Assembly (NCBI RefSeq): GCF_009649955.1
Contig: NZ_CP045875.1
Location: 1,035,501-1,099,500 of the forward strand
Origin: Heliorestis convoluta
Lineage (GTDB): Bacteria > Bacillota > Desulfitobacteriia > Heliobacteriales > Heliobacteriaceae
Length of the DNA: 64,000 nt
Direction: 5' to 3'
Shown here: positions 15,580 through 24,944 of the stretch, piece by piece
Position numbering within the stretch: position 1 is the first letter of the stretch
Layout of the letters: each line of letters begins with the position of its first letter
The notes under the pieces: generated by a model
The model's input: only the letters and a program-made list of their open reading frames with translations
Database searches by the model: none
Told to the model about the DNA's origin: nothing
Made by a program: the position numbers and the translations under genes

Positions 15580-18500
15580 CTAAGAAATCAACCGTGCTTG
15601 AATCAATAAATTTCTAATAGCCTGGGCTGCTTCAGCATAGGTAAAGGTATCCTTCGGATCAAGCCTTTCCAAAGTTTTACCTTGAAAGACGCCAGCACCC
15701 ACCGTTTTCTTCACAGATTCATAAGCCCAGGTCGCAATTTGATCTTTGTCCACATAATTTTCAATTCTACTCCGATCTACTTCTTCCAATCCAGCCCTAT
15801 CCATGGCTCTCGCATACAGCGTCATAGCTTCTTCTCGCGTTATTGTCTCGTCAGGTCGAAAGGTCCCGTCAGGGTAGCCTTGGATCAGGCCATAATCTAC
15901 AGCCACCGTAATCGCGTCACCATAGGCATGGGCCAGATCAACATCGGTAAAATAGGCTTTGCTCACATTCGTTCTATAGATACCCAAAGCTTTGGTGATA
16001 TACTCCGCGAAGTCACCTCTTGTAATAGAAGCATCAGGCCTAAAGGCGTCTGGATTATTAATAATCAACCTAGAGGCCATATCATTGACGGCATTTTGTG
16101 ACCAGTGGTTCTCTACAGAGGCGACAGTTATAGGATTCCAGATCACAGAGTAGCTTGAATTTGTCAAAGAATTTAACTTGGCGTACCATTTTCCATCTTC
16201 CACAAATACTTCCGTTGGGATATGAGCAAAAGTTCCATCAAAAGGGTTATACACGATGCCTGTCGTTATCTTATTCCGATCAACCTCCGCGGGAATGGCT
16301 ACAACTCTTGAAACATAACGATTGAACGTAGAAATGGCTACCTTGCTTTCACCGCTAGGCGTCATCGCCTTTGCCACAACTTGGAACTCAACGGGAGGAA
16401 CAAGAACTTCATAATTCTTAGCCATTGCTTGCGCTGCTATCTCTTGAGCGTTCTCGCCGTCAACTTTTACAATATCTACTTCTATATCGATTTCTGCCAA
16501 AGAATCGGCACCTACTTGTAGTAGGGAAGCGATTTCTTCAATAGCAATATCTCTAGCCGGTAAAATATAGGCCACCTCTCCGGTATCGATTACCAGGCTA
16601 AATTCATTTTGCTCCATCTTTTTGACAATATCGCCTGTTAAAATACTTTTTACGTGCTTTGCATCGGTTCCCGCAACAGGTACGACGATTTTGTTTTCTT
16701 GAAGCCCTTTTGTCGCCTCTTTTTCTGATGAAGATACTTCGTCGATGATTCGACTGATCACAGCAGAGTCTGTTCTGATTTCAACCAACTTTTCCCCATC
16801 TACTTCTATAAGAGTACTCGTCCCTGCATTTTGTTCTTTATCATTCACAACAATTGATATCTCTGACTTGAATAGCACTGCATCTGATGTTGTAGGATCA
16901 AGCGCTGCGCCCGGCACCCCTGGAAGGAACCCTGCGCCTGGCTCTAAAGTTCCCGAAGCATTACCAGAGCCCCCAGAACCAGACCCACCAGACCCTGATG
17001 AACCTGTTGAAGAACTACTTCTTCTTCGAATCGTAAAAGTGCCTGTCTCAAATTGAATGATATAGTTGGCTGCAGTGATGCCAGAAGGCGTAATCATATA
17101 AGTCCCCACAGATTCACCTTCTTCACGAACCAATGCCAGAGTACCTTCTATAACAGAGGGAGTATCACTCGCAATCAACCCCACATAGCGTACAGTAAAA
17201 ACAGGATCGGACGAGCCAACCGTTTTCACAGCATCATTGGCGATAACCAGCAACTCTCTCTTTGTCACGTTCAAGGTACCATTTTCGTAAGTGATAGCAT
17301 AGTTTTCCAACCCAGTGCCGGCTGCTTCGCTGATCAAGATATCATAATCGCCCACCATTGCGCTCGCTGCAGCACCATTGCTATGGAAATTCACAAAACC
17401 TACGCTATCATCATTGATGAGTCCCTCAGTGCGAAACTCGTAACCATCAAAAGTATGAAGATCACCGTACCTTTTGGTAACCCCATTGGCAGCAATCGTG
17501 AGATCTTTTTTGTGAATTGTTAACACTTGAGAGACAGAAGGCGCAGGACTGTAGTAAGAGTTGCCAAGCTGAGAAGCTGTAATGGTGGTAGAACCTGCCC
17601 CCACAATCGTCACAGTATTGCCTACCACAGTAGCAACGTGGGGATTAGAACTAGCAAAAGTTACCGCAAGATCGGAGCTGGCTGTTGCTACTAGATCAAA
17701 AATATCATCCCCATAGGTCCGAGGCGCCAGTGCTTCAAAAAGAATCGTTTGTTCCATCAGAGAGGCTGTCGTAAAGCTTCGCTGTGGTCCATAGCTTGTC
17801 CCCAAGGCATTGGTAGCAAAAGCTCTAACATAATAAGTCGTACTAGGACTGAGATCAGTCATCGTAGCTGTAAAAGAACCGATCCCGCTACCACTTATAA
17901 CAGTACGATTATCAATCGTAGGAAACGGTGAAGTGCCATAGGCCAAACCTCTAGAAGTAACATCTAGAGCGCCATCGCTGCTAACATTGCCACCAGAAAG
18001 GGCGCTATTAAAGGTAATTGCCGAAGGCACCGCTGTATCATTTACCGTCGGTGGAGCTTGGACAAGACCACTTGTTACATCCCAACGATAGACCCCAGGC
18101 TCACCAATGTTTGAACCTGTAACAATTTGTCTGAAAGTAGGTTGACCAGAATGAAAAAGCTCTGCATAGGAAACTTGGAACAAGCTTCCAGTAGACCACC
18201 CAGCAGTAGGCCAAGCAGAATTATTGCCAGATCGGGCCCATTGTAACTGATGGTAACGAAGCTCGATTTGAAAATCCTTAGAACCAGCCTCGCCAATTCT
18301 TCGCAAAACAATCTGATAGGTATTTTCAGAATCATCACTGCCATCAATGGGGTTCCGAAAAGGCCGTACATTTTCAAATGTAACTACAACATAGTTTTCA
18401 GCAATATTTTGATCATAATAAATCGTACCGCCCTTCCAGGGATCAAGATCATCAAATTGCGCCGCTATAATAGGTCCCCGCGTATATTGCGTGATGCCCA

Positions 18501-19149
18501 AAGGACTATAGCCACTATTACCATGACCAAAAGTGATATAACCATTGGTGCTAATGTAAAGATCCCTGTAATTGTTACCACCAAAATCAATACCATTATG
18601 AAAAACATTCGTTATGGAAACCCTTGCGTTATTATCATCTGCTCCAGATAAAATAGCCTGGTCCTCTCCCAAAGGAGCCAACAATGATGCACCAAGACCA
18701 AAGTCCTGAAAGGTCCCCATAAATGCTTCATCAACATCAACGTCTACTTGCGAATAAAGGTCATACTTGCTTTTTCCAGCTACCTCATCGACAAGCCAAC
18801 CCTCCACGGTCCTATCTTCATAACTCGACCCATCGTCCATAGTAGCATCTCCATGACTCGCTCCATCGTCCGCAACTGCATCCCCATGACTCGCCCCACC
18901 TTCCACGGCCCCATCGACTTCCTGTGTAACACCAGCTTCACCTTCACCAAACTCTTGTTGCTCACCAACACCTACAGTCTCATCAAAAATTGCTTCATCT
19001 AAATGCAGTTGATAATCAGCATCCGCAACCCTTTCAACATCCTTTGTCGAAATATTAGAACCCAGATCATCGGCCATTACAGGTATCAATCCAACAAATA
19101 ACAAAATAACAAAAGAGGCAACAAATATCTCTATTCTTTTCCCCATCAT
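15580..19149 (-). CDS. Large surface protein: NIDO, FN3-like and MBG domains with C-terminal SLH anchor
   Basis: About 1189 aa from ATG 19149 (AAGGGGG upstream; the TTG start six codons earlier is less likely). A signal peptide is followed by an acidic low-complexity stretch with imperfect repeats (GASHGDAVADD, GASHGDATMDD, GSSYEDRTVEG). A NIDO (nidogen-like) domain follows (about 180-340; FDDLDPWKGGTIYYD). Then come an FN3-like module (about 360-460), MBG/YDG-type repeats (about 465-720; TYGDDIFDLVATAS, TIAANGVTKRYGD), a Ser/Gly linker, a ~230-residue unassigned region and three SLH repeats at the C-terminus. The architecture is that of a wall-anchored adhesin. It converges on the 575-aa gene. 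Confidence 0.85.
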   Translation of the reverse strand: MMGKRIEIFVASFVILLFVGLIPVMADDLGSNISTKDVERVADADYQLHLDEAIFDETVGVGEQQEFGEGEAGVTQEVDGAVEGGASHGDAVADDGASHGDATMDDGSSYEDRTVEGWLVDEVAGKSKYDLYSQVDVDVDEAFMGTFQDFGLGASLLAPLGEDQAILSGADDNNARVSITNVFHNGIDFGGNNYRDLYISTNGYITFGHGNSGYSPLGITQYTRGPIIAAQFDDLDPWKGGTIYYDQNIAENYVVVTFENVRPFRNPIDGSDDSENTYQIVLRRIGEAGSKDFQIELRYHQLQWARSGNNSAWPTAGWSTGSLFQVSYAELFHSGQPTFRQIVTGSNIGEPGVYRWDVTSGLVQAPPTVNDTAVPSAITFNSALSGGNVSSDGALDVTSRGLAYGTSPFPTIDNRTVISGSGIGSFTATMTDLSPSTTYYVRAFATNALGTSYGPQRSFTTASLMEQTILFEALAPRTYGDDIFDLVATASSDLAVTFASSNPHVATVVGNTVTIVGAGSTTITASQLGNSYYSPAPSVSQVLTIHKKDLTIAANGVTKRYGDLHTFDGYEFRTEGLINDDSVGFVNFHSNGAAASAMVGDYDILISEAAGTGLENYAITYENGTLNVTKRELLVIANDAVKTVGSSDPVFTVRYVGLIASDTPSVIEGTLALVREEGESVGTYMITPSGITAANYIIQFETGTFTIRRRSSSSTGSSGSGGSGSGGSGNASGTLEPGAGFLPGVPGAALDPTTSDAVLFKSEISIVVNDKEQNAGTSTLIEVDGEKLVEIRTDSAVISRIIDEVSSSEKEATKGLQENKIVVPVAGTDAKHVKSILTGDIVKKMEQNEFSLVIDTGEVAYILPARDIAIEEIASLLQVGADSLAEIDIEVDIVKVDGENAQEIAAQAMAKNYEVLVPPVEFQVVAKAMTPSGESKVAISTFNRYVSRVVAIPAEVDRNKITTGIVYNPFDGTFAHIPTEVFVEDGKWYAKLNSLTNSSYSVIWNPITVASVENHWSQNAVNDMASRLIINNPDAFRPDASITRGDFAEYITKALGIYRTNVSKAYFTDVDLAHAYGDAITVAVDYGLIQGYPDGTFRPDETITREEAMTLYARAMDRAGLEEVDRSRIENYVDKDQIATWAYESVKKTVGAGVFQGKTLERLDPKDTFTYAEAAQAIRNLLIQARLIS

Positions 19150-19167
19150 AACAGCCCCCTTAACCAA

Positions 19168-19615
19168 TCAAGGTCACAACACTTCCGGTTAAAAACCCAA
19201 CGAACCAACCCATCCTCCTTTCTTCACAAAAACGTAGAAACAGAACAAAAACAAACCACCCCCCGCTTATATAAAACCTAAATCCATCTATAGGAAAATT
19301 TTAAAACTGAATTCCAGTTCAAAGTTAAAAATAAAACAGCTTTACTGTTTATTTCTAGTAATTTCATATCCCTTCCTTCAAATAACCTTATAAAACTTAT
19401 TTATAGCCAAGGGTATAACCAAAGTAGCCATAGGAGTAACCAACAGGAAGAGAAAAAATTGTTCACCTGCTACCGATGTCTCATGACAGCGCACCAAACC
19501 CTTCGCTTATGGATCCCAAAAACTTCAAGAACCACCCCCGCACAACATACGGTATAATGACTTCATAACACAACAACCTCACAAGCCGAAAAAACCAACC
19601 CCAGGGAGGTAACGC
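19168..19615. other. Divergent intergenic region
   Basis: No gene seen between the divergent NIDO/SLH gene and the lipoprotein gene. It contains a near-perfect palindrome AACTGAATTCCAGTT (19305-19319). A TATAAT (19553-19558), with no clear -35, probably serves the lipoprotein gene. The first ~100 bases are probably the leader of the minus-strand gene. Confidence 0.4.
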
Positions 19616-20152
19616 ATGAATCACCCAAAAACTCTAACAAAAAAACTTCCTCTCCTCACCATAACCATCCTACTCCTAACGACCCTCTTCATCACCGGCT
19701 GCAACACCAAAGCACCTCAAAGCAGCACCATAACCCCTCTCGAAATCCCACAAGAAATCAACGAACTCACCCCATACCTTGAATCCCACCTCCCCCCAGA
19801 AGCACAAGGCAACGTAAACATTGGCACCAAAGCCAACGGCATGTACGGCACCGTCGCCGTTGTACCCCTACAAAAAGAAAAGGGCAACCAAGAACAGATC
19901 CGCCAATACGCCCGAGACTTCATCTTCGCCACCTATCGCACGGACTTCCCCATCGACGTGGCCGCCATTACAGTGCTCCACGCTAACGGGGAACAAGCCC
20001 TCACCGTCATCGTCGGAAAAAACACAGAACACTTCCTCGACGAAGAAGTATGGAAAGAAAACACCATGACCACCGACGACTTCTTCCAATGGCTCACCGA
20101 ATCTAGAACAAGCCACGACGACCCCGCCCAAAGCATCGTCCTAACCGAATAA
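19616..20152 (+). CDS. Putative lipoprotein
   Basis: 178 aa, ATG with AGGGAGG. A lipoprotein signal peptide with lipobox FITGC places the lipidated Cys near residue 29. The mature part is alpha/beta (QIRQYARDFIFATYRTDFPIDVAAITVLHANGEQALTVIVGKN) with no family I recognise. Codon use is strongly C/A-rich (ACC, CTC, ATC), unlike the minus-strand housekeeping genes, hinting at different ancestry or mutational bias. Single-gene unit with its own terminator. Confidence 0.7.
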   Translation: MNHPKTLTKKLPLLTITILLLTTLFITGCNTKAPQSSTITPLEIPQEINELTPYLESHLPPEAQGNVNIGTKANGMYGTVAVVPLQKEKGNQEQIRQYARDFIFATYRTDFPIDVAAITVLHANGEQALTVIVGKNTEHFLDEEVWKENTMTTDDFFQWLTESRTSHDDPAQSIVLTE

Positions 20153-20160
20153 GAGCACAA

Positions 20161-20222
20161 AAAGACGGTTCTACTTTGTTACCCCGCATTGACGGGAAAC
20201 AACAGAAGAACCGTCTTCTTAT
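20161..20222 (+). terminator. Rho-independent terminator
   Basis: AAGACGGTTCT pairs with AGAACCGTCTT and a T-rich tail follows, 10 bases after the lipoprotein stop. Confidence 0.8.
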
Positions 20223-20290
20223 TTTTACCGCCCCCCTAACAGTAAGAGGCAAGGAGACCAGGGGGAACGCCCAGGGTACTCGATCTCTTA

Positions 20291-21583
20291 TCAAAAAGAA
20301 CCCTTAACGAGTTGATAAACGGTATTTCTAGCGTTACCTTTTTGAACAATGAAACCTTCGTCGAGTAGCTTATTCAAAATTATTGTTACACTAGATTTAC
20401 TTAATCCAAGTTCTTTCTCTAATTCTCTTCGTGCAACCCTTTCTTTCCTTCCGATAATCTCCAGAACTTTTTCTTCATTGCTTTTCAGATCTTTCTTATA
20501 TCGAGTATTTGGTAGAACAACAACAAATGCATTGTCCGATATATGAAACTCAGGATCAACCCGAAAAGAACGATAGCTCTCTTTGATTCGCTGAATACCT
20601 GTTCCATAGCTTTCAATAAGCTTTAGTCTATAAAAACAGTTCGCTAAATTTCTATTTCTGCTTTCCGAAACGCCTAAGAAAATGTCCTTTTGTGTTAAAC
20701 CTAATACGAGACCACCGATAGATACAATTTCAATTCTATCTTCGAACACATGAACAAGAATGCTACCACCAAAGCTGTAATCTCTGTGTACAACCGCATT
20801 GATTAAACTTTCTCGTATTGCGAAGTATGGATAATCAGGTATCTCTACTCTACTTAACCCCTCGAAAGTTGATTCTACTTTGTTTTGCAAGTTAATATAT
20901 TCATAAGCCTCGGCGAGTTGTTTCAAAATTGATCCATGAAACTCTTTGCGATCTCTAAACTCTAGCTTACTCGTTCCTTGATAGATAGCACATTTTATGG
21001 AATGCTCACATTGGTCGGATAACAAAAGTCCTAAATTCGTAAAGTACCCATCTTCATCTGCCATGCCTAAAGTTCTATATTGAGCTTCTTTAAAAGGCAA
21101 TCCCTTTTCTTGAAAAACATTTTTAGCATATTCAAAAGATAGATCTTGCTTTAGACAACGTGTCTTCTCAAATGTGTTTCCGTCGCTATCAATAATCATT
21201 TGCCGAATCGCTTCTTCTGAAGCAGGACTTGATGTTATACCATGTCTTACAAACACACCACTCGGCCTTAAGCCTTTACTAGACAAATGGTACGGTCTTT
21301 TTGTTCCTTTTGATACTTCTATTACAATGATTTCCTTCTGCTCTGCTTCTATTATAGTAGCAGAAGTATGCATTGATATATCGGGCCTTATTGAATCTCG
21401 AATCATATTGCTGATTGATTCTAAATCTTGCTGAGCATTTTTGAGGCCAATAACATTTCCGTGATCATCAACACCAATGTATATTTTTCCGCCATTTGTA
21501 TTAGCGAAAGCCAAAATTTCTTTTTTTACAGAATCATTAAGCTCGGATTTTAGCTCAATTTGACTTGTCTCTCTGAATTCCAT
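20291..21583 (-). CDS. AlbA/Schlafen-type ATP-binding transcriptional regulator
   Basis: About 430 aa from ATG 21583 (MEFRETSQIELK); a G-rich AAGGGGGGGG site precedes it. The N-terminal AlbA_2/Schlafen-like domain (FRETSQIELKSELND, KEILAFANTNGGKIYIGVDDHG) is followed by a linker. A GHKL-type HATPase_c_4 segment follows (FAIRESLINAVVHRDYS, SYGTGIQRI), and a C-terminal winged helix (RELEKELGLSKSSVTIILNKLLDEGFIVQKG). This architecture is usually annotated as a transcriptional regulator or RNA/DNA-binding helicase-like protein, and related ones occur in defence islands. Regulated target unknown; the promoter carries direct repeats that may be autoregulatory. Confidence 0.82.
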   Translation of the reverse strand: MEFRETSQIELKSELNDSVKKEILAFANTNGGKIYIGVDDHGNVIGLKNAQQDLESISNMIRDSIRPDISMHTSATIIEAEQKEIIVIEVSKGTKRPYHLSSKGLRPSGVFVRHGITSSPASEEAIRQMIIDSDGNTFEKTRCLKQDLSFEYAKNVFQEKGLPFKEAQYRTLGMADEDGYFTNLGLLLSDQCEHSIKCAIYQGTSKLEFRDRKEFHGSILKQLAEAYEYINLQNKVESTFEGLSRVEIPDYPYFAIRESLINAVVHRDYSFGGSILVHVFEDRIEIVSIGGLVLGLTQKDIFLGVSESRNRNLANCFYRLKLIESYGTGIQRIKESYRSFRVDPEFHISDNAFVVVLPNTRYKKDLKSNEEKVLEIIGRKERVARRELEKELGLSKSSVTIILNKLLDEGFIVQKGNARNTVYQLVKGSF

Positions 21584-21607
21584 AAATTGCACCCCCCCTT
21601 AATACCA

Positions 21608-21672
21608 ATTATACCCATTAATCGAAGGATCTACAACAAACAATATATTCGATTGTTCGTTATTATTCGATT
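21608..21672 (-). promoter_or_regulatory. Promoter and direct repeats upstream of the AlbA-type regulator
   Basis: On the minus strand TTGTAG (21631-21636), 17 bp, TATAAT (21608-21613). Two ATTCGATT copies (plus-strand 21647-21654 and 21665-21672), 18 bp apart, lie just upstream of the -35. Confidence 0.6.
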
Positions 21673-21699
21673 AGAAAACGAAAATAGCTACCTTGTGGT

Positions 21700-21815
21700 G
21701 GGTTCAGGCGTTATGAATTCCTTCCGAACGGACTCATCCCACGCCATGAGCGGCAGCAAGCTGCCGATGGCTGAGGTCTGAAGTCCTCTCTCCAGGAAGT
21801 CATAACGCCTGACCC
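21700..21815 (+). repeat. Structured 116-bp repeat element, copy A
   Basis: Terminal arms GGGTTCAGGCGTTATGA (21700-21716) and TCATAACGCCTGACCC (21800-21815) are complementary. The inner core starts GGACT, contains the hairpin CGGCAGCAAGCTGCCG and ends AAGTCC. The core is shared with 33719-33829 (same orientation) and 21935-22050 (inverted); the arms are not. Confidence 0.8.
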
Positions 21816-21934
21816 AGGTACATTTTGCTGGTTGTGACTGAGTTTTGGCCTATTGCAAATGCAAAAAAAATAAGCAGTTGCATATATTTCGCAAAGCAAT
21901 GTCAACGGAAAGTAACAATCAGCAAAAGTCCTCT

Positions 21935-22050
21935 GGGCCTGGGCATCACGCTTTCCGCAGCGGGACTTGGGACCTCAGCGTATCAGTAGCTTGCTGGCGG
22001 TAACAGCGTGGGACCAGTCCAGAGCGGAGGAAAGCGTGATGACCTGGCCC
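21935..22050 (-). repeat. Structured 116-bp repeat element, copy B (inverted)
   Basis: Arms 21935-21956 (GGGCC..CATCACGCTTTCC) and 22029-22050 (GGAAAGCGTGATG..GGCCC) are complementary. On the minus strand the core reads GGACTGGTCCCACGCTGTTA, then CCGCCAGCAAGCT, then TGAGGTCCCAAGTCC, very close to copy C. Tail sequence beyond the inner arm (TTTTGCTG, then TTG) is also shared with the outside of copy A's right arm. Confidence 0.8.
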
Positions 22051-22242
22051 CTGTATAAAGTAACTCCAACGTAATCAGGAAATATTGATATTGATCTTTA
22101 TCTTTAACTGTACAGGCGAGCAGGAGGGTTTTTCCGAAAAATCACTTTTTCAGTGCTCCTACGTGCTCTGCTATGCTACTTAAGCCCTTGGTTTTTCTCT
22201 TCTTTGCAGGGCAAACTGATCGCAGGAGGTGAAGTGTATCTG

Positions 22243-23094
22243 ATGCGCAGTCTTTGGAAAGGTGCTGTCAGCTTTGGTCTCGTCCACATTCCGATCAAAC
22301 TGTTTGCAGCCACAGAAGATAAAGATATTCGCTTTCGTCTTCTCCATAAAGAATGTAATCATCCCATTCAATACCAGAAACGATGTCCTCACTGTGACCG
22401 AGAAGTGGAACCAGAAGAAATCGTCAAAGGCTTTGAATACACGAAAGGTCGTTTTGTCATTGTCACAGAAGAAGAGCTCGAAGCTTTAGAGCCTGAAAGC
22501 AGTCGTACCATTGAGATCCAATCTTTTGTTAATCTTCCAGAAATCGATCCTATCTACTTTGTCAAAACCTACTATCTAGCACCGGATCAGCAAGGTCAAA
22601 AAGCCTACGCTTTGTTACATCAAGCACTGCAAGAAATGAACCGTCTGGCTTTAGCCAAAGTTACCTTGCGATCCAAAGAAGCCATTGCCGCTCTTCGCGT
22701 ATACGGTGAGGGCTTGGCAATGCATATTATGCTTTTTCCCGAAGAGATTCGCTCTATGGACCAACTGGGAGAATTAGGGCAAAGCGTAGAAGTCTCAGCC
22801 AAAGAAAAAACCATGGCCATTCAACTGATTGAAAGCCTTACAGAGCCTTTCAACCCAGAGCGATGGCAAAATGAATACAAAGAAAAGTTGAACCACTATC
22901 TACAAGAAAAAGTACAAGGCCAAGAGATTATCGATCAACCAACGGCTCCCGCACCGAAAGGAAAAGTTGTTGATTTGATGGAAGCTTTGAAAGTAAGTCT
23001 CGATCAAGCAAAAGCCCAGCAAGCACAACAGAAAAAAACAACGAAAAAAGGCAAGACCACAAAAAGCACAACAGAGCGCAGAAAAACGTCATGA
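22243..23094 (+). CDS. ku: Non-homologous end joining protein Ku
   Basis: 283 aa from ATG 22243 (MRSLWKGAVSFGLVHIPIKL), the usual Ku start, with AGGAGGTGA ten bases upstream. Bacterial Ku forms a homodimeric ring on DNA ends and recruits LigD. The central Ku beta-barrel is complete and carries a CPHC zinc-like pair (RCPHCDREVEPEEIVKG). The Lys-rich C-terminal tail (KKTTKKGKTTKSTTERRK) is typical of DNA-binding extensions. Its stop overlaps the ligase start (ATGA), so the two are translationally coupled. Structured repeat copy B lies about 190 bp upstream. Confidence 0.95.
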   Translation: MRSLWKGAVSFGLVHIPIKLFAATEDKDIRFRLLHKECNHPIQYQKRCPHCDREVEPEEIVKGFEYTKGRFVIVTEEELEALEPESSRTIEIQSFVNLPEIDPIYFVKTYYLAPDQQGQKAYALLHQALQEMNRLALAKVTLRSKEAIAALRVYGEGLAMHIMLFPEEIRSMDQLGELGQSVEVSAKEKTMAIQLIESLTEPFNPERWQNEYKEKLNHYLQEKVQGQEIIDQPTAPAPKGKVVDLMEALKVSLDQAKAQQAQQKKTTKKGKTTKSTTERRKTS

Positions 23095-23996
23095 CCTATC
23101 TTTTGCCCATGGAACCACAGGTAGCGACAGCGCCTTTTGATCATCCTGATTACTTGTTTCAAATCAAGTGGGATGGCATTCGTTGCTTAGCAACAATCAC
23201 AGAAGAAGGTATGATGCTACGGAGCCGTAATGGCAAGGATATGTCAAAGCAGTTTCCCGAAATTGTTAACTCACCCTTTTTCTCTTCTGGACGAAGTAAG
23301 ACCATTGTTGATGGTGAGCTTGTTGTTCTTGATAGGGATGGTTTACCCAGCTTTCCTTTAGTACTCAAGCGACATCGTTTTCAAAAAGCATCCTCTATTG
23401 AAGAAGGTCGGAAAGTCTATCCTGTTTTATATATGATCTTTGACTTATTGCAGTGGCAAAATCAATCATTTTTAGAACACCCTTTGGAAAAGCGCTTGGC
23501 CAAGCTAGAAAGAGAGCTAGTGCCTTCTAATCATATCGTTTTTACAAAAGCGGAAGAGGCCGCGGGCATTGCTTTTTTCCAATCCATTCAAAAACTGAAC
23601 TTAGAAGGCATGGTCGGCAAAGATCGCAACAGCCTCTATCGACCAGGAAAAAAGGCAAGAACCTGGAAAAAAGTAAAAAACTTTCGACAACTTTCTTGTT
23701 TTGTGATTGGCTTTACCCAGTCTCAAGAAGGTCAAATTGCTTCTCTCGCCCTTGGCTTGCCTCTGGAAAATACATGGCAGTATATTGGAAAAGTAGGCAC
23801 AGGGATCTCCCAGAAGGAGGCTCGGCTATGGTACGTACGTCTCCATCCTCAGCAGATGAAAGAATCAACGACGGAAGTGAAAAAACAAGGCTATCACAAA
23901 GTCCACCAACCCTACCCAATCATAGTGCAATATCTAGAATGGACCCAAGATCTGCGCTTACGCCATCCATCGTTGCTATCGACGATAGAACCTTAG
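23091..23996 (+). CDS. ligD: ATP-dependent DNA ligase (LigD ligase module)
   Basis: 301 aa. Seals breaks bridged by Ku. The nucleotidyltransferase domain carries the adenylation motif IKWDGIR (active Lys about residue 24), RSRNGKD (motif Ia), DGELVVLD (motif III), LNLEGMVGKD (motif IV) and WKKVKN (motif V). An OB-fold domain follows. The polymerase module is not fused but lies directly downstream, starting inside the end of this gene in another frame. No phosphoesterase (PE) domain is seen. Three-part Ku / Lig / Pol operons of this kind are common in Firmicutes. Confidence 0.92.
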   Translation: MTYLLPMEPQVATAPFDHPDYLFQIKWDGIRCLATITEEGMMLRSRNGKDMSKQFPEIVNSPFFSSGRSKTIVDGELVVLDRDGLPSFPLVLKRHRFQKASSIEEGRKVYPVLYMIFDLLQWQNQSFLEHPLEKRLAKLERELVPSNHIVFTKAEEAAGIAFFQSIQKLNLEGMVGKDRNSLYRPGKKARTWKKVKNFRQLSCFVIGFTQSQEGQIASLALGLPLENTWQYIGKVGTGISQKEARLWYVRLHPQQMKESTTEVKKQGYHKVHQPYPIIVQYLEWTQDLRLRHPSLLSTIEP

Positions 23997-24882
23997 AAGT
24001 AAAAGGGAAGGGAAAAAAACTTCGCCTGACCAATTTAGACAAGATTTTTTGGCCTAACGAAGGGTATACAAAAGGAGATCTTTTAGACTATTACTTGCAA
24101 ATAGCGCCTTATCTCATGCCTCATCTACAAAAACGACCGATTGTCATGGTTCGCCACCCTGATGGGGTTGAGGGAAAGTCATTTTATCAGAAAGAAAGCC
24201 CTTCTTTTCGCCCCTCCTGGCTACCTGTATTGCTATCTACTCCCGTCAGAGTAAGAAGTCCATTACCTATTGTCTCGTAAAAGACTGGATTGACTTACTT
24301 TACCTAATCAACCTCGGCTGCATCGAACTTCATCCCTGGCTTTCACAAAGTCCACAGCTCCATGTACCCTCTTATATGGTCTTCGACCTCGATCCCCATG
24401 AGAGCCAGTCATTTGAGACCGTCGTAGAAGTTGCCTGGCTCGTCAAAGAAGCTTTAGATAGTTTTGGACTGACTTCGTACCCCAAAACATCGGGACGATC
24501 GGGCTTGCATATCTATGTGCCCCTTAAGCCCCAGTATAGCTATGATACAGCAAGGCAATGCGCTATCGTCTTAGCCCGATTTATAGAAAAGATAGACTGC
24601 CGCGTTACCCTAGAGCGCTCGATTGAAAGAAGAGGACAAGCTCTCTATCTCGATTGCTGGCAGATAGGAAAGGGAAAAACCTTGGCTTCTATCTACAGTC
24701 CTCGACCCCTTCCTGGTGCACCTGTCTCAACACCATTAGCGTGGTCAGAAGTGAAAAGCAATGTAGATCCACAAGCTTTCAATCTAACCTCGGTCGTAGA
24801 TAGAGTAAAGCAAAAAGGCGATCTTTTTGCATCTCTTTTGACAGAAGAAAATGACTTGACGGCTTTGTTGGAGCTTTTGTAG
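23939..24882 (+). pseudogene. ligD: LigD polymerase/primase module, frameshifted
   Basis: ATG 23939 overlaps the ligase 3' end (MDPRSALTPSIVAI...). The first part carries KLRLTNLDKIFWP, GYTKGDLLDYY, VRHPDGVEGKSFYQKE. Near 24225-24245 the frame changes. In the new frame the domain continues (KKSITYCLVKDWIDLLYLIN, LGCIELHPWLS, MVFDLDPHE with the catalytic DxD, SGRSGLHIYVPL) to 24882. The catalytic residues survive, so the only lesion is a net one- or two-base indel. Either NHEJ polymerase function was lost recently, two polypeptides are made, or the assembly has an error. An internal ATG at 24376 lacks a good ribosome site. Confidence 0.85.
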
Positions 24883-24944
24883 CGAAGAATGAGCCATTCA
24901 ACATAGGCCATACATGAAGTATCATTTGGAAGTAAATAGTAAAA

